This document shows positions 29,205 through 39,896 of a stretch of 64,000 bases of DNA, piece after piece (positions within the stretch are counted from its first letter, which is position 1; each line of letters starts with the position of its first letter). A program made the translations under genes and the position numbers. The stretch is taken from positions 64,581,423-64,645,422 of the forward strand of contig OY755237.1 in NCBI GenBank assembly GCA_963576725.1, given 5' to 3'. This stretch comes from Azorinus chamasolen. Taxonomy: Eukaryota; Mollusca; Bivalvia; Cardiida; Solecurtidae. The notes under the pieces were generated by a model. It made no database searches and was not told where the DNA came from. It saw only the letters and a program-made list of their open reading frames with translations.

Positions 29205-29359
29205 TGTAAGGGTATTGGGACAGAATTACTGAATACCTTGTGGTGATCTGTGTTGTTTATTACGACATTATGATCCAGCGCCTCTTAGCACATTGACAAA
29301 ACTACATGTAGACTTGTTATGAAATGTCGCTTACATTCATAACAAATGATAATGTTACA
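29205..29359 (-). mobile_element. Ty3/gypsy 5' LTR (155 bp)
   Basis: Minus-strand boundaries are TGTAACATTATC and ACCCTTACA, the usual TG...CA ends, with an AATAAA in the second half. The partner LTR is missing because the element is truncated at 26568. The length is short for an LTR but plausible. Only one copy is present, so the boundary rests on end motifs plus the adjacent primer site. Confidence 0.5.
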
Positions 29360-29960
29360 AAACTGTAGAGTCAGATCTCTTATAATTTCATAAGCACAGG
29401 GCACCGTCACAATGAATTATGAACCTTGACAGAAAAAAAAATGTATGAACACTAGATGTCTATATATCTAGTGTTCATACATTATTTTTTCTGTCGAGGT
29501 TCATAATTATTTGTGACGGTGCCCTGTGTTCATAAGCAAACAGAGCAGACCATGATCAGATTACTCCTACTGTCTGCTGTCTGATCTGTGTGTACTCTGT
29601 TTGCAAAAACATGAAAAAGAGTTTATGAGTTTTATTGCTCTACAGTATAGTATATGGGTTAATTAAATCCATTTTAGGAAACAAGCTGCTACCAGTAACA
29701 AGGTTGCTCTCCATTAATATATGGTTCTAACAGATGGGCTTATTTTGAGTTTTATTGCTCTACATTATAGAATACGGGTTATTTAAATCCTTTTTAAGAA
29801 ACAAGCTGCTACACGTTACAACTACATCGGCTATATTTATGAATTTAAAATAAATAATAAGAATACATGATAATAATAATGATAACAATAATAATAAAAT
29901 AGCTCTCCATTGGAGACAGTCACAGGCAGAAGTTTTACCTTACATGGTGGAAATAAGATT
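29360..29960 (-). repeat. TTAA-A half plus AACAAGCTGCTAC repeat (paralogue of 46840)
   Basis: Once the hAT-like insertion at 29395 is removed, GAGTCAGATCTCTTATAATT and the following hairpin match 46850 onwards. After that, two units of TTATTGCTCTACAnTATAG ... AAACAAGCTGCTAC occur at about 29630 and 29750, then an AATAAT-rich tract and CTCTCCATTGGAGACAG. Confidence 0.65.
29395..29528. mobile_element. 134-bp hAT-like MITE with perfect 8-bp target duplication
   Basis: CACAGGGCACCGTCAC and GTGACGGTGCCCTGTG are the inverted ends, and nearly the whole element pairs as a hairpin around ATGTCTATATATCTAG. TTCATAAG occurs at 29387-29394 and 29529-29536. The paralogue at about 46870 reads ATTTCATAAGCAAAC with no insertion. 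Confidence 0.9.
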
Positions 29961-30989
29961 ATTGCATTTTACAATTTTATCCGCAATCAAAGCGTAACTA
30001 TTGCTGAATCAAACTCATATAAGAATAAACGAGTATACATTTATAAAATGTATTAACAAAATTATGCATGAATGTAATGCAACACAATATTTAATGTATA
30101 TTAACCCTTGCCTGCTAGACATGCTCTGTCATTTGCACATGGTTTGGATTCACGAGTAAATCGGCGTCTCCTCAAGTATCCAAGCTGTTTGACACTTGTC
30201 AAATAATTTTCTCAAAAGTTTTAACAAATTGGAAATAAATTAAAATTGGATTGAAGCACAGTATAATAAGCATTTCAGAAGAAAACATAATAGCACAGTT
30301 TCCTCGTCATAGTGAAGGGCATGACATTGAACCACTGAGGATTTAACAATCTCTGATCGGAACCTTTAATACCCAAAAATTGGTTGAATTAGTGCGTCCA
30401 CTTCAAGATAGTTCTGAGAAGCACTATCAAAACTTGAATGCATATATGTTCTATTTTACTTTGAGCATAAGCAATATATACCAATGTACTTTTTAAAAAA
30501 AAAAAATTTAGTTTGTTTTAATTACCTTCTTTTAGGTTATTTTCCGTTTTCCACTTTCAACATCAAACGGTTGTGTCAGTAGTAGAACAGAACAGTGGTA
30601 GGGTAACAGTGGTAAAACTTACCTACAGTGGATCGGTCATTAACAGCACATGTCATTAATTAAATCATTGTTTATCTCCAACTATCATGTTAATTGTGAC
30701 ACCATGAGATTAAAGCAGTGTTTCCAATCACCGATGAGCAGCGGGTAATGAATGCTTAAAGCTCACGGACAAAATTCACCACTGGCCAAAACATTGGGGC
30801 CATGACCACTGCCTCTGCAGCCCCATTGCCTATGGGCCTGATTAGACAGCTCCTACAGGAGACATCTACTCTGAGTGTTCTCTGTTTGCAAAGGCGTGAA
30901 AAATTGAATGATTCTAAACGAGAGGATTTTTATGCAAATTTTCGAAAATAGTCTATTTTTGTGACAGTATCCTGTTAAATTCTGATGGT
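29961..30989. other. Unique AT-rich sequence with repeat fragments
   Basis: A GACG-family fragment (GTTTGGATTCACGAGTAAAT) lies at 30143-30200. A half hairpin of TTAA-A lies near 30840-30900 (GACAGCTCCTACAGGAG...CTCTGTTTGC). The remainder shows nothing recognised. Confidence 0.45.
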
Positions 30990-31218
30990 TTAACCCTTTT
31001 CCTCATATTGACGACTTTTGACGACTCTGTGAAAGTCACTTTGTGAAACCATTGTGATAAATAGAGCATTTGCTCCTATAGGAGCAAATGCTCTATTTAT
31101 CACAATGGTTTCAAATTACAAAATTATAAAAAATTCATTTTCTCTAATTAATGCTCCTTTTTGGTAGATTAATTCAAAGAGGTTGTATCTAAAAATAGCC
31201 TATTGGGTAAAGGGTTAA
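30990..31218 (+). mobile_element. Complete TTAA-B element
   Basis: TTAA at 30990-30993 and 31215-31218 bounds 229 bp. The hairpin GATAAATAGAGCATTTGC / GCAAATGCTCTATTTATC is perfect around CTCCTATAGGAG (31073-31084). It is the best copy of this family in the window. Confidence 0.88.
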
Positions 31219-31299
31219 CCATACAGCAGAACATTGATCACAGTGAGCGATAAAACCAGTTATATTGTTTTGAATTTTTTCAAAGCTTTTTTTTTTGTG

Positions 31300-31501
31300 T
31301 GTTTACATGTAAACATTTATTATATCGATCCGTGTTTTGTCATAATGTCATTCTTTTTCATGAATAGACAGCCTGCTGCAATCCTTGATATGTGGTTATT
31401 TACATGTAAACATTTATTATATTGATCCCCGTGTTTTGTCATAATGTCATTTTTTTTTCATGAATAGACAGCATGCTGCAATCCATGATATGTGGTTATT
31501 A
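31300..31501. repeat. Two-copy tandem repeat of about 100 bp
   Basis: TTACATGTAAACATTTATTA starts each unit (about 31302 and 31400) and GATATGTGGTTATT ends it, so a short open frame repeats. The copies differ by a few substitutions and a T-run length. Confidence 0.75.
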
Positions 31502-31537
31502 ACCTTTTACACCATGACTATTCATGTGTTTGTTTTT

Positions 31538-32160
31538 AGCTCACCAGAGCACAAAGTGCTCAGGGTGAGCTTTTGTGATTGCCTGATGTCCGTCGTCCGT
31601 CGGCGTGTGTCGTCCGTCGTCCGTCGTGCGGTGTGCGTCGTGCGTCGTCAGTCGTCAACAATTTGAACCTTTAAAAGTCTTCTCCTCTGAATCTACAGGG
31701 TTCTTAGCTTTCATCGTTGGCACATAGCATCACCTATAGGTCCTCTACAAAAGTTATATAAATTATGTCCCTGGAGTCAAAATTGGCCCCGCTACGGTCC
31801 CAGGGGTGGCCAGTTTTCTCTAGCTGACTGTTGTTTTCTGTACAAGTAGCAGAATGCTGGGCTCACTTAGGTTATGCATGGGGAAAACTTCAAAAAAATT
31901 CTTGTCAAAAACTACATGTCACAGAGCTTAGATATTTGGTGTATAGATTAACTTAGTAGACCTTATTGACAGTGGTTAATATCATAGTTCTGAGGTTAAA
32001 ATTGGCCCTGCCCTGTTGATTATACTTTAAAATTGACTTACACTATAAAGGTTCCTCTGAGCTAGCACTCCATCAGATTCTGTTATGCAATCACTTGAGA
32101 GGGCAAGTTCCTGGTCAAAACTCTATGAAGTTGTCTGCTTCAGAATTAGTGTCTGTTTGT
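31538..32160 (+). mobile_element. CAGGGTGAGC / GTCGTCCGTCG element, single-unit copy
   Basis: AGCTCACCAGAGCAC and TGCTCAGGGTGAGCTTTTGTG open the element, followed by a GTCCGTCGTCCGTCG-rich tract and one CTCCTCTGAATCTACAGGG unit. Later units are strongly diverged. It is a shorter relative of the array at 35706. Confidence 0.6.
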
Positions 32161-32171
32161 TCACACTGTTT

Positions 32172-32262
32172 TTAACCCATTCCCTCATAGACTATTTTTA
32201 GATCCTGTTTCTTTGAAAATTTCAGAATTGTGTAGATTTGAAGCCATTGTGGTAAATAGAGC
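32172..32262 (-). mobile_element. TTAA-B fragment
   Basis: TTAACCCATTCCCTCATAG and GAAGCCATTGTGGTAAATAG are the reverse end of a TTAA-B copy, cut inside the first hairpin arm. Confidence 0.55.
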
Positions 32263-32313
32263 TGCAAAAGTTGTTTCCTTCCATATCTTTTAAAAAACAA
32301 ATGTCATAATGAA

Positions 32314-32391
32314 AGACAGTTTGGACCCTGATGAGATGCCAAGTTACTTTGTATCTCATCTTGATCCAGACTTGATCCAGACTGTTTGCAA
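32314..32391. repeat. GACG-family hairpin
   Basis: GACAGTTTGGACCCTGATGA and ATCCAGACTGTTTGC are the arms, with a GCCAAGTTACTTTG apex. The right arm contains an 11-bp local duplication (TTGATCCAGAC twice). Confidence 0.6.
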
Positions 32392-32690
32392 AGGTTATTA
32401 TAAATGCTAAAAAAACCCAAAGCAAGTAGCTTGTGTAATATTAGCAGGCTTAAGGTATAGGACCTTTGAAGAGTGAGTGATCAGCCATAAGCATATTGAC
32501 TAGGGATAATTGCAGATCACTTATGCATATGGATGGGTTTTCTTGGTTCACTAAACTTGAATATAACCAGGGCTAAATGCTAGCTAATCCAAACCTAAAT
32601 CGCAAGCTCATTAAAAAAAAATGGCTAGGATTAAGTTTGAAACAAGCTTGCAGTTGCAAGCCAGTTAAGGGAGACAGGCATATCTCTAGT

Positions 32691-34617
32691 TATGTCTCCC
32701 CCCCATATTTATATGGGGGAGACATATTGTTTTCGTGAGAGTTGTCTGTCTGTCCGTCTGTCCGTCACACTTTTTGTCCGGACGATAACTTCAATATGCC
32801 TGATGCCAGTTGATTGAAACTTCATATATGGAAAGAGCATAATGAGAGGAAGTGTCATGCACAAGGTCCATAACTCTGGCTTCACTAATATTGGAGTTAT
32901 TGCTCTTTGTAAAAAAAAATCACACTTTTTTGTCCGGACGATAACTCCTATATGGCTCATGCCATTGGATTGAAACTTCATATATGGAAAGATCATGACG
33001 ATAGGAAGTGTCATGCACAAGGTCCATAACTCTGGCTTCACTAATATTGGAGTTATTGCCCTTTGTAAAAAATATCATAATTTTTTGTCCGGACAATAAC
33101 TTCAATATGCCTGATGCCAGTTGATTGAAACTTCATATATGGAAAGAGCATAATGAGAGGAAGTGTCATGCAGAAGGTACATAACTCTGGCTTCACTAAT
33201 ATAGGAGTTATTGCCGTTTGTAAAAAAAAAACTACTTTTTTGTCCGGACGATAACTTCTATATGGCTCATGCCATTGGATTGAAACTTCATATATGGAAA
33301 GATCATAACGAGAGGAAGTGTCATGCACAAGGTCCATAACTCTGGCTTCGCTAATATTGGAGTTATTGCCCTTTGTAAAAAAATCACAAATGTTTTGTCC
33401 GGATGATTACTCCTATGTGACACATGCCTTCAATATGCCTGATGCCAGTTGATTGAAACTTCATATATGGAAAGAGCATAATGAGAGGAAGTGTCATGCA
33501 CAAGGTCCATAACTCTGGCTTCACTAATATTGGAGTTATTGCCCTTTGTAAAAAAAAATCACACTTTTTTGTCCGGACGATAACTCCTATATGGCTCATG
33601 CCATTGGATTGAAACTTCATATATGGAAAGATCATGACGATAGGAAGTGTCATGCACAAGGTCCATAACTCTGGCTTCACTAATATTGGAGTTATTGCCC
33701 TTTGTAAAAAATATCATAATTTTTTGTCCGGACAATAACTTCAATATGCCTGATGCCAGTTGATTGAAACTTCATATATGGAAAGAGCATAATGAGAGGA
33801 AGTGTCATGCAGAAGGTACATAACTCTGGCTTCACTAATATAGGAGTTATTGCCGTTTGTAAAAAAAAAACTACTTTTTTGTCCGGACGATAACTTCTAT
33901 ATGGCTCATGCCATTGGATTGAAACTTCATATATGGAAAGATCATAACGAGAGGAAGTGTCATGCACAAGGTCCATAACTCTGGCTTCACTAATATTGGA
34001 GTTATTGCCCTTTGTAAAAAAATCACAAATGTTTTGTCCGGATGATTACTCCTATGTGACACATGCCATTGGAGTGAAACTTCATACATGGAACGATCAT
34101 GATAAGAGAAAGTGTCATGCATAAGATCCTTAACTCGAGCTTCAATAAATTTAGAGTTATTGCCCCTTGTACATTTGTTTAATTCTTTCTTGTTCGGACG
34201 ATAACTCCTACATGGCTCTTGCCATCGTATTGAAACTTCATACATGGAAAGAGCATGATGAGAGAAAGTGTCATGAACAAGGGCCATAATTCTGGCTTCA
34301 ATACTTTTGGAGTTATTGCCCTTTGTTACATTTTTTGGCCGATCAATAACTCCTGTTCGACTAATGCTATTGGAATGACATTTTATTTTTGGAAAGAGCA
34401 TGATGAAAGTAAGTGTCATGCACAAGGGCCATAAATCTGGTATCAGTATTTTTGGAGTTATTAGCTGTTATCATTTTCTTCTTGAAAAATGTAGTGTGAA
34501 AAACGCAAAATGAGGGGAAGTATCATTCATCAAGACCATAACATTTTTAGTGATTTCCCTTTACATATTGTTTTTATTAGAGGGGAGACATCCGTTTTTT
34601 TGTCAAAAACCTCTAGT
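32691..34617 (-). mobile_element. GTCCGGACGATAAC tandem element, copy 1
   Basis: ATGTCTCCCCCC at the left and GAGGGGAGACAT at the right form inverted ends. A CATATTTATATGGGGGAGACAT hairpin and a TGTCTGTCCGTCTG tract lead into units of about 155 bp, each with TTTTTGTCCGGACGATAAC, GAAACTTCATATATGG and GTGTCATGCACAAGG. The long minus-strand frames here come from the repeat structure and are not proteins. Confidence 0.7.
32790..34067. repeat. 639-bp tandem duplication inside copy 1
   Basis: TTCAATATGCCTGATGCCAG occurs at 32790 and again at 33429, and matching landmarks keep a 639-bp offset (for example 33391 and 34030). The two halves differ at only a few positions by eye. The copy at 48238 has the unduplicated arrangement. 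Confidence 0.85.
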
Positions 34618-34789
34618 TAAACATTTACTGGTGTCTATTTTTAGCATACATTTAAAGGTAGGTTATCTCCCTTTTTGATAACAACTGGATTGCCTCCTTT
34701 GTTGTTAGTAGATCTGCAGTAATATTGCAGATCCAAACAAAGAAAATTGTTATAGTTAGATGTCGCCTGTTGCACATTAATTAGGACAA

Positions 34790-34945
34790 TTAACCCTTTA
34801 CTCTATTAATAGGCCTTTCTACACCTTTGCAAACAGAGTAGACCCTGATTAGATGGCTTATGTAGTAGCCATCTGTTCAATCTGCTGTTTGCTTATGATA
34901 TGATATAGTGCAAATTGCATTACATTATTTTCATTTTGTGTACTT
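34790..34945 (+). mobile_element. TTAA-A element, right half missing
   Basis: TTAACCCTTTACTCTATTAA opens it and the hairpin (34827-34900) is eroded on its right arm. The AT-rich half is lost after GATATAGTGC. Confidence 0.6.
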
Positions 34946-34969
34946 TTATTTATACTTATAATATGTTTA

Positions 34970-35217
34970 CTAACCCTTTCCCTCATGTTAGCACCTTTTC
35001 ACACATTTGCAAACAGAGCAGACCCAGATCAGATGGCTCCTATAGCAGCTGTCTGATCAGGGTCCGCTCTGTTTGTTAATGGAATATTAAAGATGTTTCT
35101 TTACTTTCTAAAATGGCTACACCGTCCCACCTTCCATATTTGATTATAACTATTTTGTCCATGAATATTCAGTAGATATTTAAATTTTGAATAAACATAG
35201 AACAGGGGAAGGGTTGA
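34970..35217 (+). mobile_element. TTAA-A-related element (second-half variant)
   Basis: CTAACCCTTTCCCTCATG and GGGGAAGGGTTGA are the ends, each with one mutated TTAA base. The hairpin at about 35010-35075 is good. The second half has the TTTTGTCCATGAATATTCAG variant seen at 25281 and 59235. Confidence 0.65.
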
Positions 35218-35422
35218 AAATAAATTAAGATATGAATAATAATTCATGAAGGTGTAATGAAAATATCTGAAATTTTGAATATCATAAGTACATGTATAGA
35301 TTAATTTATTCTTTCTGAAATTCAACCAATTTGCCCAGGGAGAGGGTTTACATACTTTTGTACATGCCCTTCTTTAGATTGACATTGTAATATGTTTTCA
35401 TTTTCTTAAAAAAAATTCATGT

Positions 35423-35584
35423 GAGGTCCTCTACAAAAGTTACATAAATTATGCCGCTTGGGTCAAAATTTGCCCGCCCCAGGGCCGGGTAGTTTTCTAT
35501 AGAAACACATAGCGAAAACTTTGAAAATCTTCTCCTCTGATTGTCTGGTGAGCGATGTCAGGGCCTTTCAGGCCCTCTTGTTTC
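35423..35584 (+). mobile_element. Tail of a CAGGGTGAGC-type element
   Basis: It holds GGTCCTCTACAAAAGTTACA, one diverged unit, and the family end GGTGAGCGATGTCAGGGCC followed by CTCTTGTTTC. Confidence 0.55.
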
Positions 35585-35705
35585 ATTTTGTAAACTGTAG
35601 ATCCATGCTATAAGAAAATCCTGATACTGTATTCTTCCTAATAAATGCTCCCACTCTTATAAATGCCGTCTTACTTCTGGTGAAAATAAACAATCAGTTA
35701 TTTTT

Positions 35706-38524
35706 AGCTCACCAGAGCACTTTTGTGCTCAGGGTGAGCTTTTGTGATCACTTGATGTCCGTCGTCCGTCGTCGTGCGTCGTCCGTCGTGCGTCGTCCGT
35801 CGTCGGGCGTCAACAATTTGAACCTTTAAAAATCTTCTCCTCTGAATCTACAGGGTTCTCAGCTTTCATCTTTGGTACATAGCATCATCTTTAGGTCCTC
35901 TACAAAAGTTATATAAATTTTGCCCCTGGGGTCAAAATTGGCCCCGCCCCAGGGGTGCCTTGTTTTCTATTGAAATATATAGTAAAACTTTGAAAATCTT
36001 CTTCTCTGAATCTACAGGGTTCTCAGCTTTCATATTTGGCACATAGCATCATGTTCAGGTCCTCTACAAAAGTTATATAAATTATGCCCCTGGGGTCAAA
36101 ATTGGCCCCGCCCTAGGGGTAGCCAGATTTCATTAGAAACATATAGTGACAACTTTGAAAATCTTCTCCTCTGAATCTACAGGGTTCTCAGCTTTCATAT
36201 TTGGCACATAGCATCATGTTCAGGTCCTCTACAAAAGTTATATAAATTATGGCCCTGGGGTCAAAATTGGCCCCGCCCCAGGGGTAGCCAGATTTCATTA
36301 GAAACATATAGTGACAACTTTGAAAATCTTCTCCTCTGAATCTACAGGGTTCTCAGCTTTCATATTTGGCACATAGCATCATGTTCAGGTCCTCTACAAA
36401 AGTTATATAAATTATGGCCCTGGGGTCAAAATTGGCCCCGCCCCAGGGGTAGCCAGATTTCATTAGAAACATATAGTGACAACTTTGAAAATCTTCTCCT
36501 CTGAATCTACAGGGTTCTCAGCTTTCATATTTGGCACATAGCATCATGTTCAGGTCCTCTACAAAAGTTATATAAATTATGCCCCTGGGGTCAAAATTGG
36601 CCCCGCCCCAAGGGTAGCCAGTTTTGAATAGAAACATATAGTGACAACTTTGAAAATCTTCTCCTCTGAATCTACAGGGTTCTCAGCTTTCATATTTGGC
36701 ACATAGCATCATGTTCAGGTCCTCTACAAAAGTTATATAAATTATGGCCCTGGGGTCAAAATTGGCCCCGCCCCAGGGGTAGCCAGATTTCATTAGAAAC
36801 ATATAGTGACAACTTTGAAAATCTTCTCCTCTGAATCTACAGCGTTCTCAGCTTTCATATTTGGCACATAGCATCATGTTCAGGTCCTCTACAAAACTTG
36901 TATAAATTATGCCCCTGGGGTCAAAATTGGCCCCGCCCCAGGGGTGGTCAGTTTTCAATAGAAACATATAGTGAAACTTTGAAAATCTTCTCCTCTGAAA
37001 CTGGAAGGTTCTCAGCTTTCATATTTGGCACATAGGATCATATTCAGGTCCTCTACAAAAGTTATATAAATTATGCCCCAGGGGTCAAAATTGGCCCCGC
37101 CCCAGGGGTAGCCATGTCTCAATAGAAACATATAGTGACAACTTTGAAAATATTTTCCTCAGAAACTGGAAGGTTCTCAGCTTTCATATTTAACACATAT
37201 CATCATGTTCAGGTCCTCTACAAGAGTTATATAAATTATGCCCCCAGGGTCAAAATTGGCCCCGCCCCAGGGGTAGCCAGTTCGCAATAGAAACATATAG
37301 TGTCAAATTTGAAAATATTTTCCTCAGAAACTGGAAGGTTCTCAGCTTTCATATTTGGCACATAGCATCATGTTCAGGTCCTCTACAAAAGTTATATAAA
37401 TTATGGCCCTGGGGTCAAAATTGGCCCCGCCCCAGGGGTAGCCAGATTTCATTAGAAACATATAGTGACAACTTTGAAAATCTTCTCCTCTGAATCTACA
37501 GGGTTCTCAGCTTTCATATTTGGCACATAGCATCATGTTCAGGTCCTCTACAAAAGTTATATAAATTATGCCCCTGGGGTCAAAATTGGCCCCGCCCCAA
37601 GGGTAGCCAGTTTTGAATAGAAACATATAGTGACAACTTTGAAAATCTTCTCCTCTGAATCTACAGGGTTCTCAGCTTTCATATTTGGCACATAGCATCA
37701 TGTTCAGGTCCTCTACAAAAGTTATATAAATTATGGCCCTGGGGTCAAAATTGGCCCCGCCCCAGGGGTAGCCAGATTTCATTAGAAACATATAGTGACA
37801 ACTTTGAAAATCTTCTCCTCTGAATCTACAGCGTTCTCAGCTTTCATATTTGGCACATAGCATCATGTTCAGGTCCTCTACAAAACTTGTATAAATTATG
37901 CCCCTGGGGTCAAAATTGGCCCCGCCCCAGGGGTGGTCAGTTTTCAATAGAAACATATAGTGAAACTTTGAAAATCTTCTCCTCTGAAACTGGAAGGTTC
38001 TCAGCTTTCATATTTGGCACATAGGATCATATTCAGGTCCTCTACAAAAGTTATATAAATTATGCCCCAGGGGTCAAAATTGGCCCCGCCCCAGGGGTAG
38101 CCATGTCTCAATAGAAACATATAGTGACAACTTTGAAAATATTTTCCTCAGAAACTGGAAGGTTCTCAGCTTTCATATTTAACACATATCATCATGTTCA
38201 GGTCCTCTACAAGAGTTATATAAATTATGCCCCCAGGGTCAAAATTGGCCCCGCCCCAGGGGTAGCCAGTTCGCAATAGAAACATATAGTGTCAAATTTG
38301 AAAATATTTTCCTCAGAAACTGGAAGGTTCTCAGCTTTCATATTTGGCACATAGCATCATGTTCAGGTCCTCTACAAAAGTTGTGTAAATTATGCCCCTT
38401 GGATCAAAATTGGCCCGGCCCAGGGGTGGCTAGTTTTCTCTAGAAACATATAGTGAAAACTTTGAACATCTTCTCCTCTGATTGCCTGGTGAGCGATGTC
38501 AGGGCCATTCTGGCCCTCTTGTTA
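35706..38524 (+). mobile_element. CAGGGTGAGC element with a 165-bp satellite array
   Basis: The head is AGCTCACCAGAGCAC with a GTGAGCTTTTGTGATCAC hairpin and a GTCGTCCGTCG-rich tract. About 16 units of 164-165 bp follow, with landmarks GAATCTAC or GAAACTGG at 35844, 36008, 36173, 36338, 36503, 36668, 36833, 36997, 37162, 37327, 37492, 37657, 37822, 37986, 38151 and 38316. The element closes with TGGTGAGCGATGTCAGGGCC. No protein is encoded. Confidence 0.8.
36503..38480. repeat. 989-bp higher-order repeat, two copies
   Basis: Six-unit blocks start at 36503 and 37492. Marker variants keep an offset of 989 bp: the GCGTTCTC variant at 36842 and 37831, the 164-bp units ending at 36997 and 37986, and the GTTCGCAATAG variants. 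Confidence 0.85.
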
Positions 38525-38825
38525 TAGAAGTAGGTTTTTCTAAATGTAGGTGGCAGCTGAATGCAGACAGGAAGCTCTCCAAACAACAACCTGTGTACAA
38601 ATGCACGAAATACCTTTTAAAAGCTGTAACACTCGGGCAGCATTTCTTAGAGCTAATCTTAGCATTTCTTAGAGCATGGTTCTACACTGTTTGTCATGTT
38701 GTATATATAGCAGATATCATTGATTGTCACATTGTTGACCCTGATCAGAGATGTAGCAGATATGTTTTGGTCTATACTGAGTGCAGATACACAATTTTCT
38801 TATGGTGCTGCTCATGTTATTTTGC
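38525..38825. other. No recognised gene
   Basis: A TA-A-like scrap (GGTGGCAGCTGAATGCAGAC) lies near 38548. The remainder has a duplicated AGCATTTCTTAGAGC phrase (about 38638 and 38659) and no supported frame. Confidence 0.4.
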
Positions 38826-39053
38826 TTAACCCTTTCCTCCATAAATACGCCTTTCTACGCCTCTGTAAAAGTCATTTTATGAAACCATTGTGATAAATAG
38901 AGCATCTTCTATAGGAGCAAGTGCTCTATTCATCACAATGGTTTCAAACTACAAAATTCTAAAAAAAATTCCTTTTCTCTAGTTAATACTCCTTTTCGGT
39001 AGATTCATTCAAAGAGGTTGGGTCTAAAAATAACCTATGATGTAATGGGTTAA
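38826..39053 (+). mobile_element. TTAA-B element sharing its right TTAA
   Basis: TTAA at 38826-38829 and 39050-39053 bounds 228 bp. The hairpin has lost a few bases in one arm (GAGCATCTTCTATAGGAGC). Its right TTAA is the left border of a TTAA-A element. Confidence 0.8.
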
Positions 39054-39492
39054 CCCTTGACTCTATAGATACGTCTTTCTATGCCTTTGCAAACAGAGTA
39101 GACCCACATCAGATGGCTCCCAGAGGATCAGGGTCTGTTCTGTCTTCATATGAAATAATATAGATATGATTCTGTAGTTTCTGCCATGTCCCAAAATTCC
39201 TGAGTTCATGCACCATTATAAAACTGAATTTACAGTAAAACTTCTATAATGGCCCCTAAATTGTGTTAATTAGTTGGTATTTAGGGCAGGTGGCTGTTTA
39301 AAGCAAGGTGAAAGTAAAACAGAACGCTCCTATAGGAGTGTTCTGTTTTACTTTCACCTTGCTTTAAGCAGCTGCCGGCCTTTAACGCAAAAATACATGA
39401 TGTAATTTAGTGACCGTTATAGAGAGGTTTCACTAATTCATATCCATGATGTCATTATTTCTAGCATGAATGTTCATGGAGTAAAATGTTAA
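39050..39492 (+). mobile_element. TTAA-A element carrying a nested TA-A element
   Basis: It runs from the shared TTAA (39050-39053) to TTAA at 39489-39492. The hairpin is truncated in its second arm. The AT-rich half is split by 39233-39433 and resumes ATTCATATCCATGATGTC. Confidence 0.75.
39233..39433. mobile_element. TA-A element (GTAAAACAGAACG subfamily) nested in TTAA-A
   Basis: CAGTAAAACTTCTATAATGG opens it after TA and AGAGAGGTTTCACT closes it. The hairpin AAAGCAAGGTGAAAGTAAAA pairs with its complement around CTCCTATAGGAG (39327-39338). A sister copy at 63567 sits in a similar position of another TTAA-A element. Confidence 0.75.
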
Positions 39493-39594
39493 GCATGATT
39501 GAATAGATTGTTTTTTGCATTGTATTAACCCTTAGCCTGTTAAACCGTTACTCCATGAATATTTATGATTTAGGCCCCACCCACTATGTTTATA

Positions 39595-39809
39595 CAGTAA
39601 ACCCCCCCACCCTGGCCTCTAAATCAGACATTTATTTTAGTATAAATATTGATAATGGAGACAGGTGGCAGCTTAATGCAGGGTGAAAGTCATGCAGAAA
39701 TCTCCTCTAGGAGCTTTCTGCATGACTTTCACCCTGCATTAAGCAGCCACCTGTCTAAAAGTATCTAAATTCTTCTCTACTAGAATTCCAGTTTATAGAG
39801 GTCTCACTG
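39595..39809. mobile_element. Complete TA-A element
   Basis: CAGTAAACCCCCCCACC at the left and AGAGGTCTCACTG at the right are flanked by TA. The hairpin ACAGGTGGCAGCTTAATGC / GCATTAAGCAGCCACCTGT is nearly perfect. Confidence 0.75.
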
Positions 39810-39896
39810 TACTATATTATCTCAAACAGTATTTTGGTATGTATATAAAAGCAGTTATTTCTATGAAAGGCAAGATAAGCTCATGCCCAAACAATT

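Noticed and set aside
32709..34425. Series of 60-184-codon minus-strand open frames with repeated peptides
   Set aside because: They coincide with the 155-bp tandem units, shift frame with each unit and recur at 48176-49366. The openness is a by-product of the repeat.
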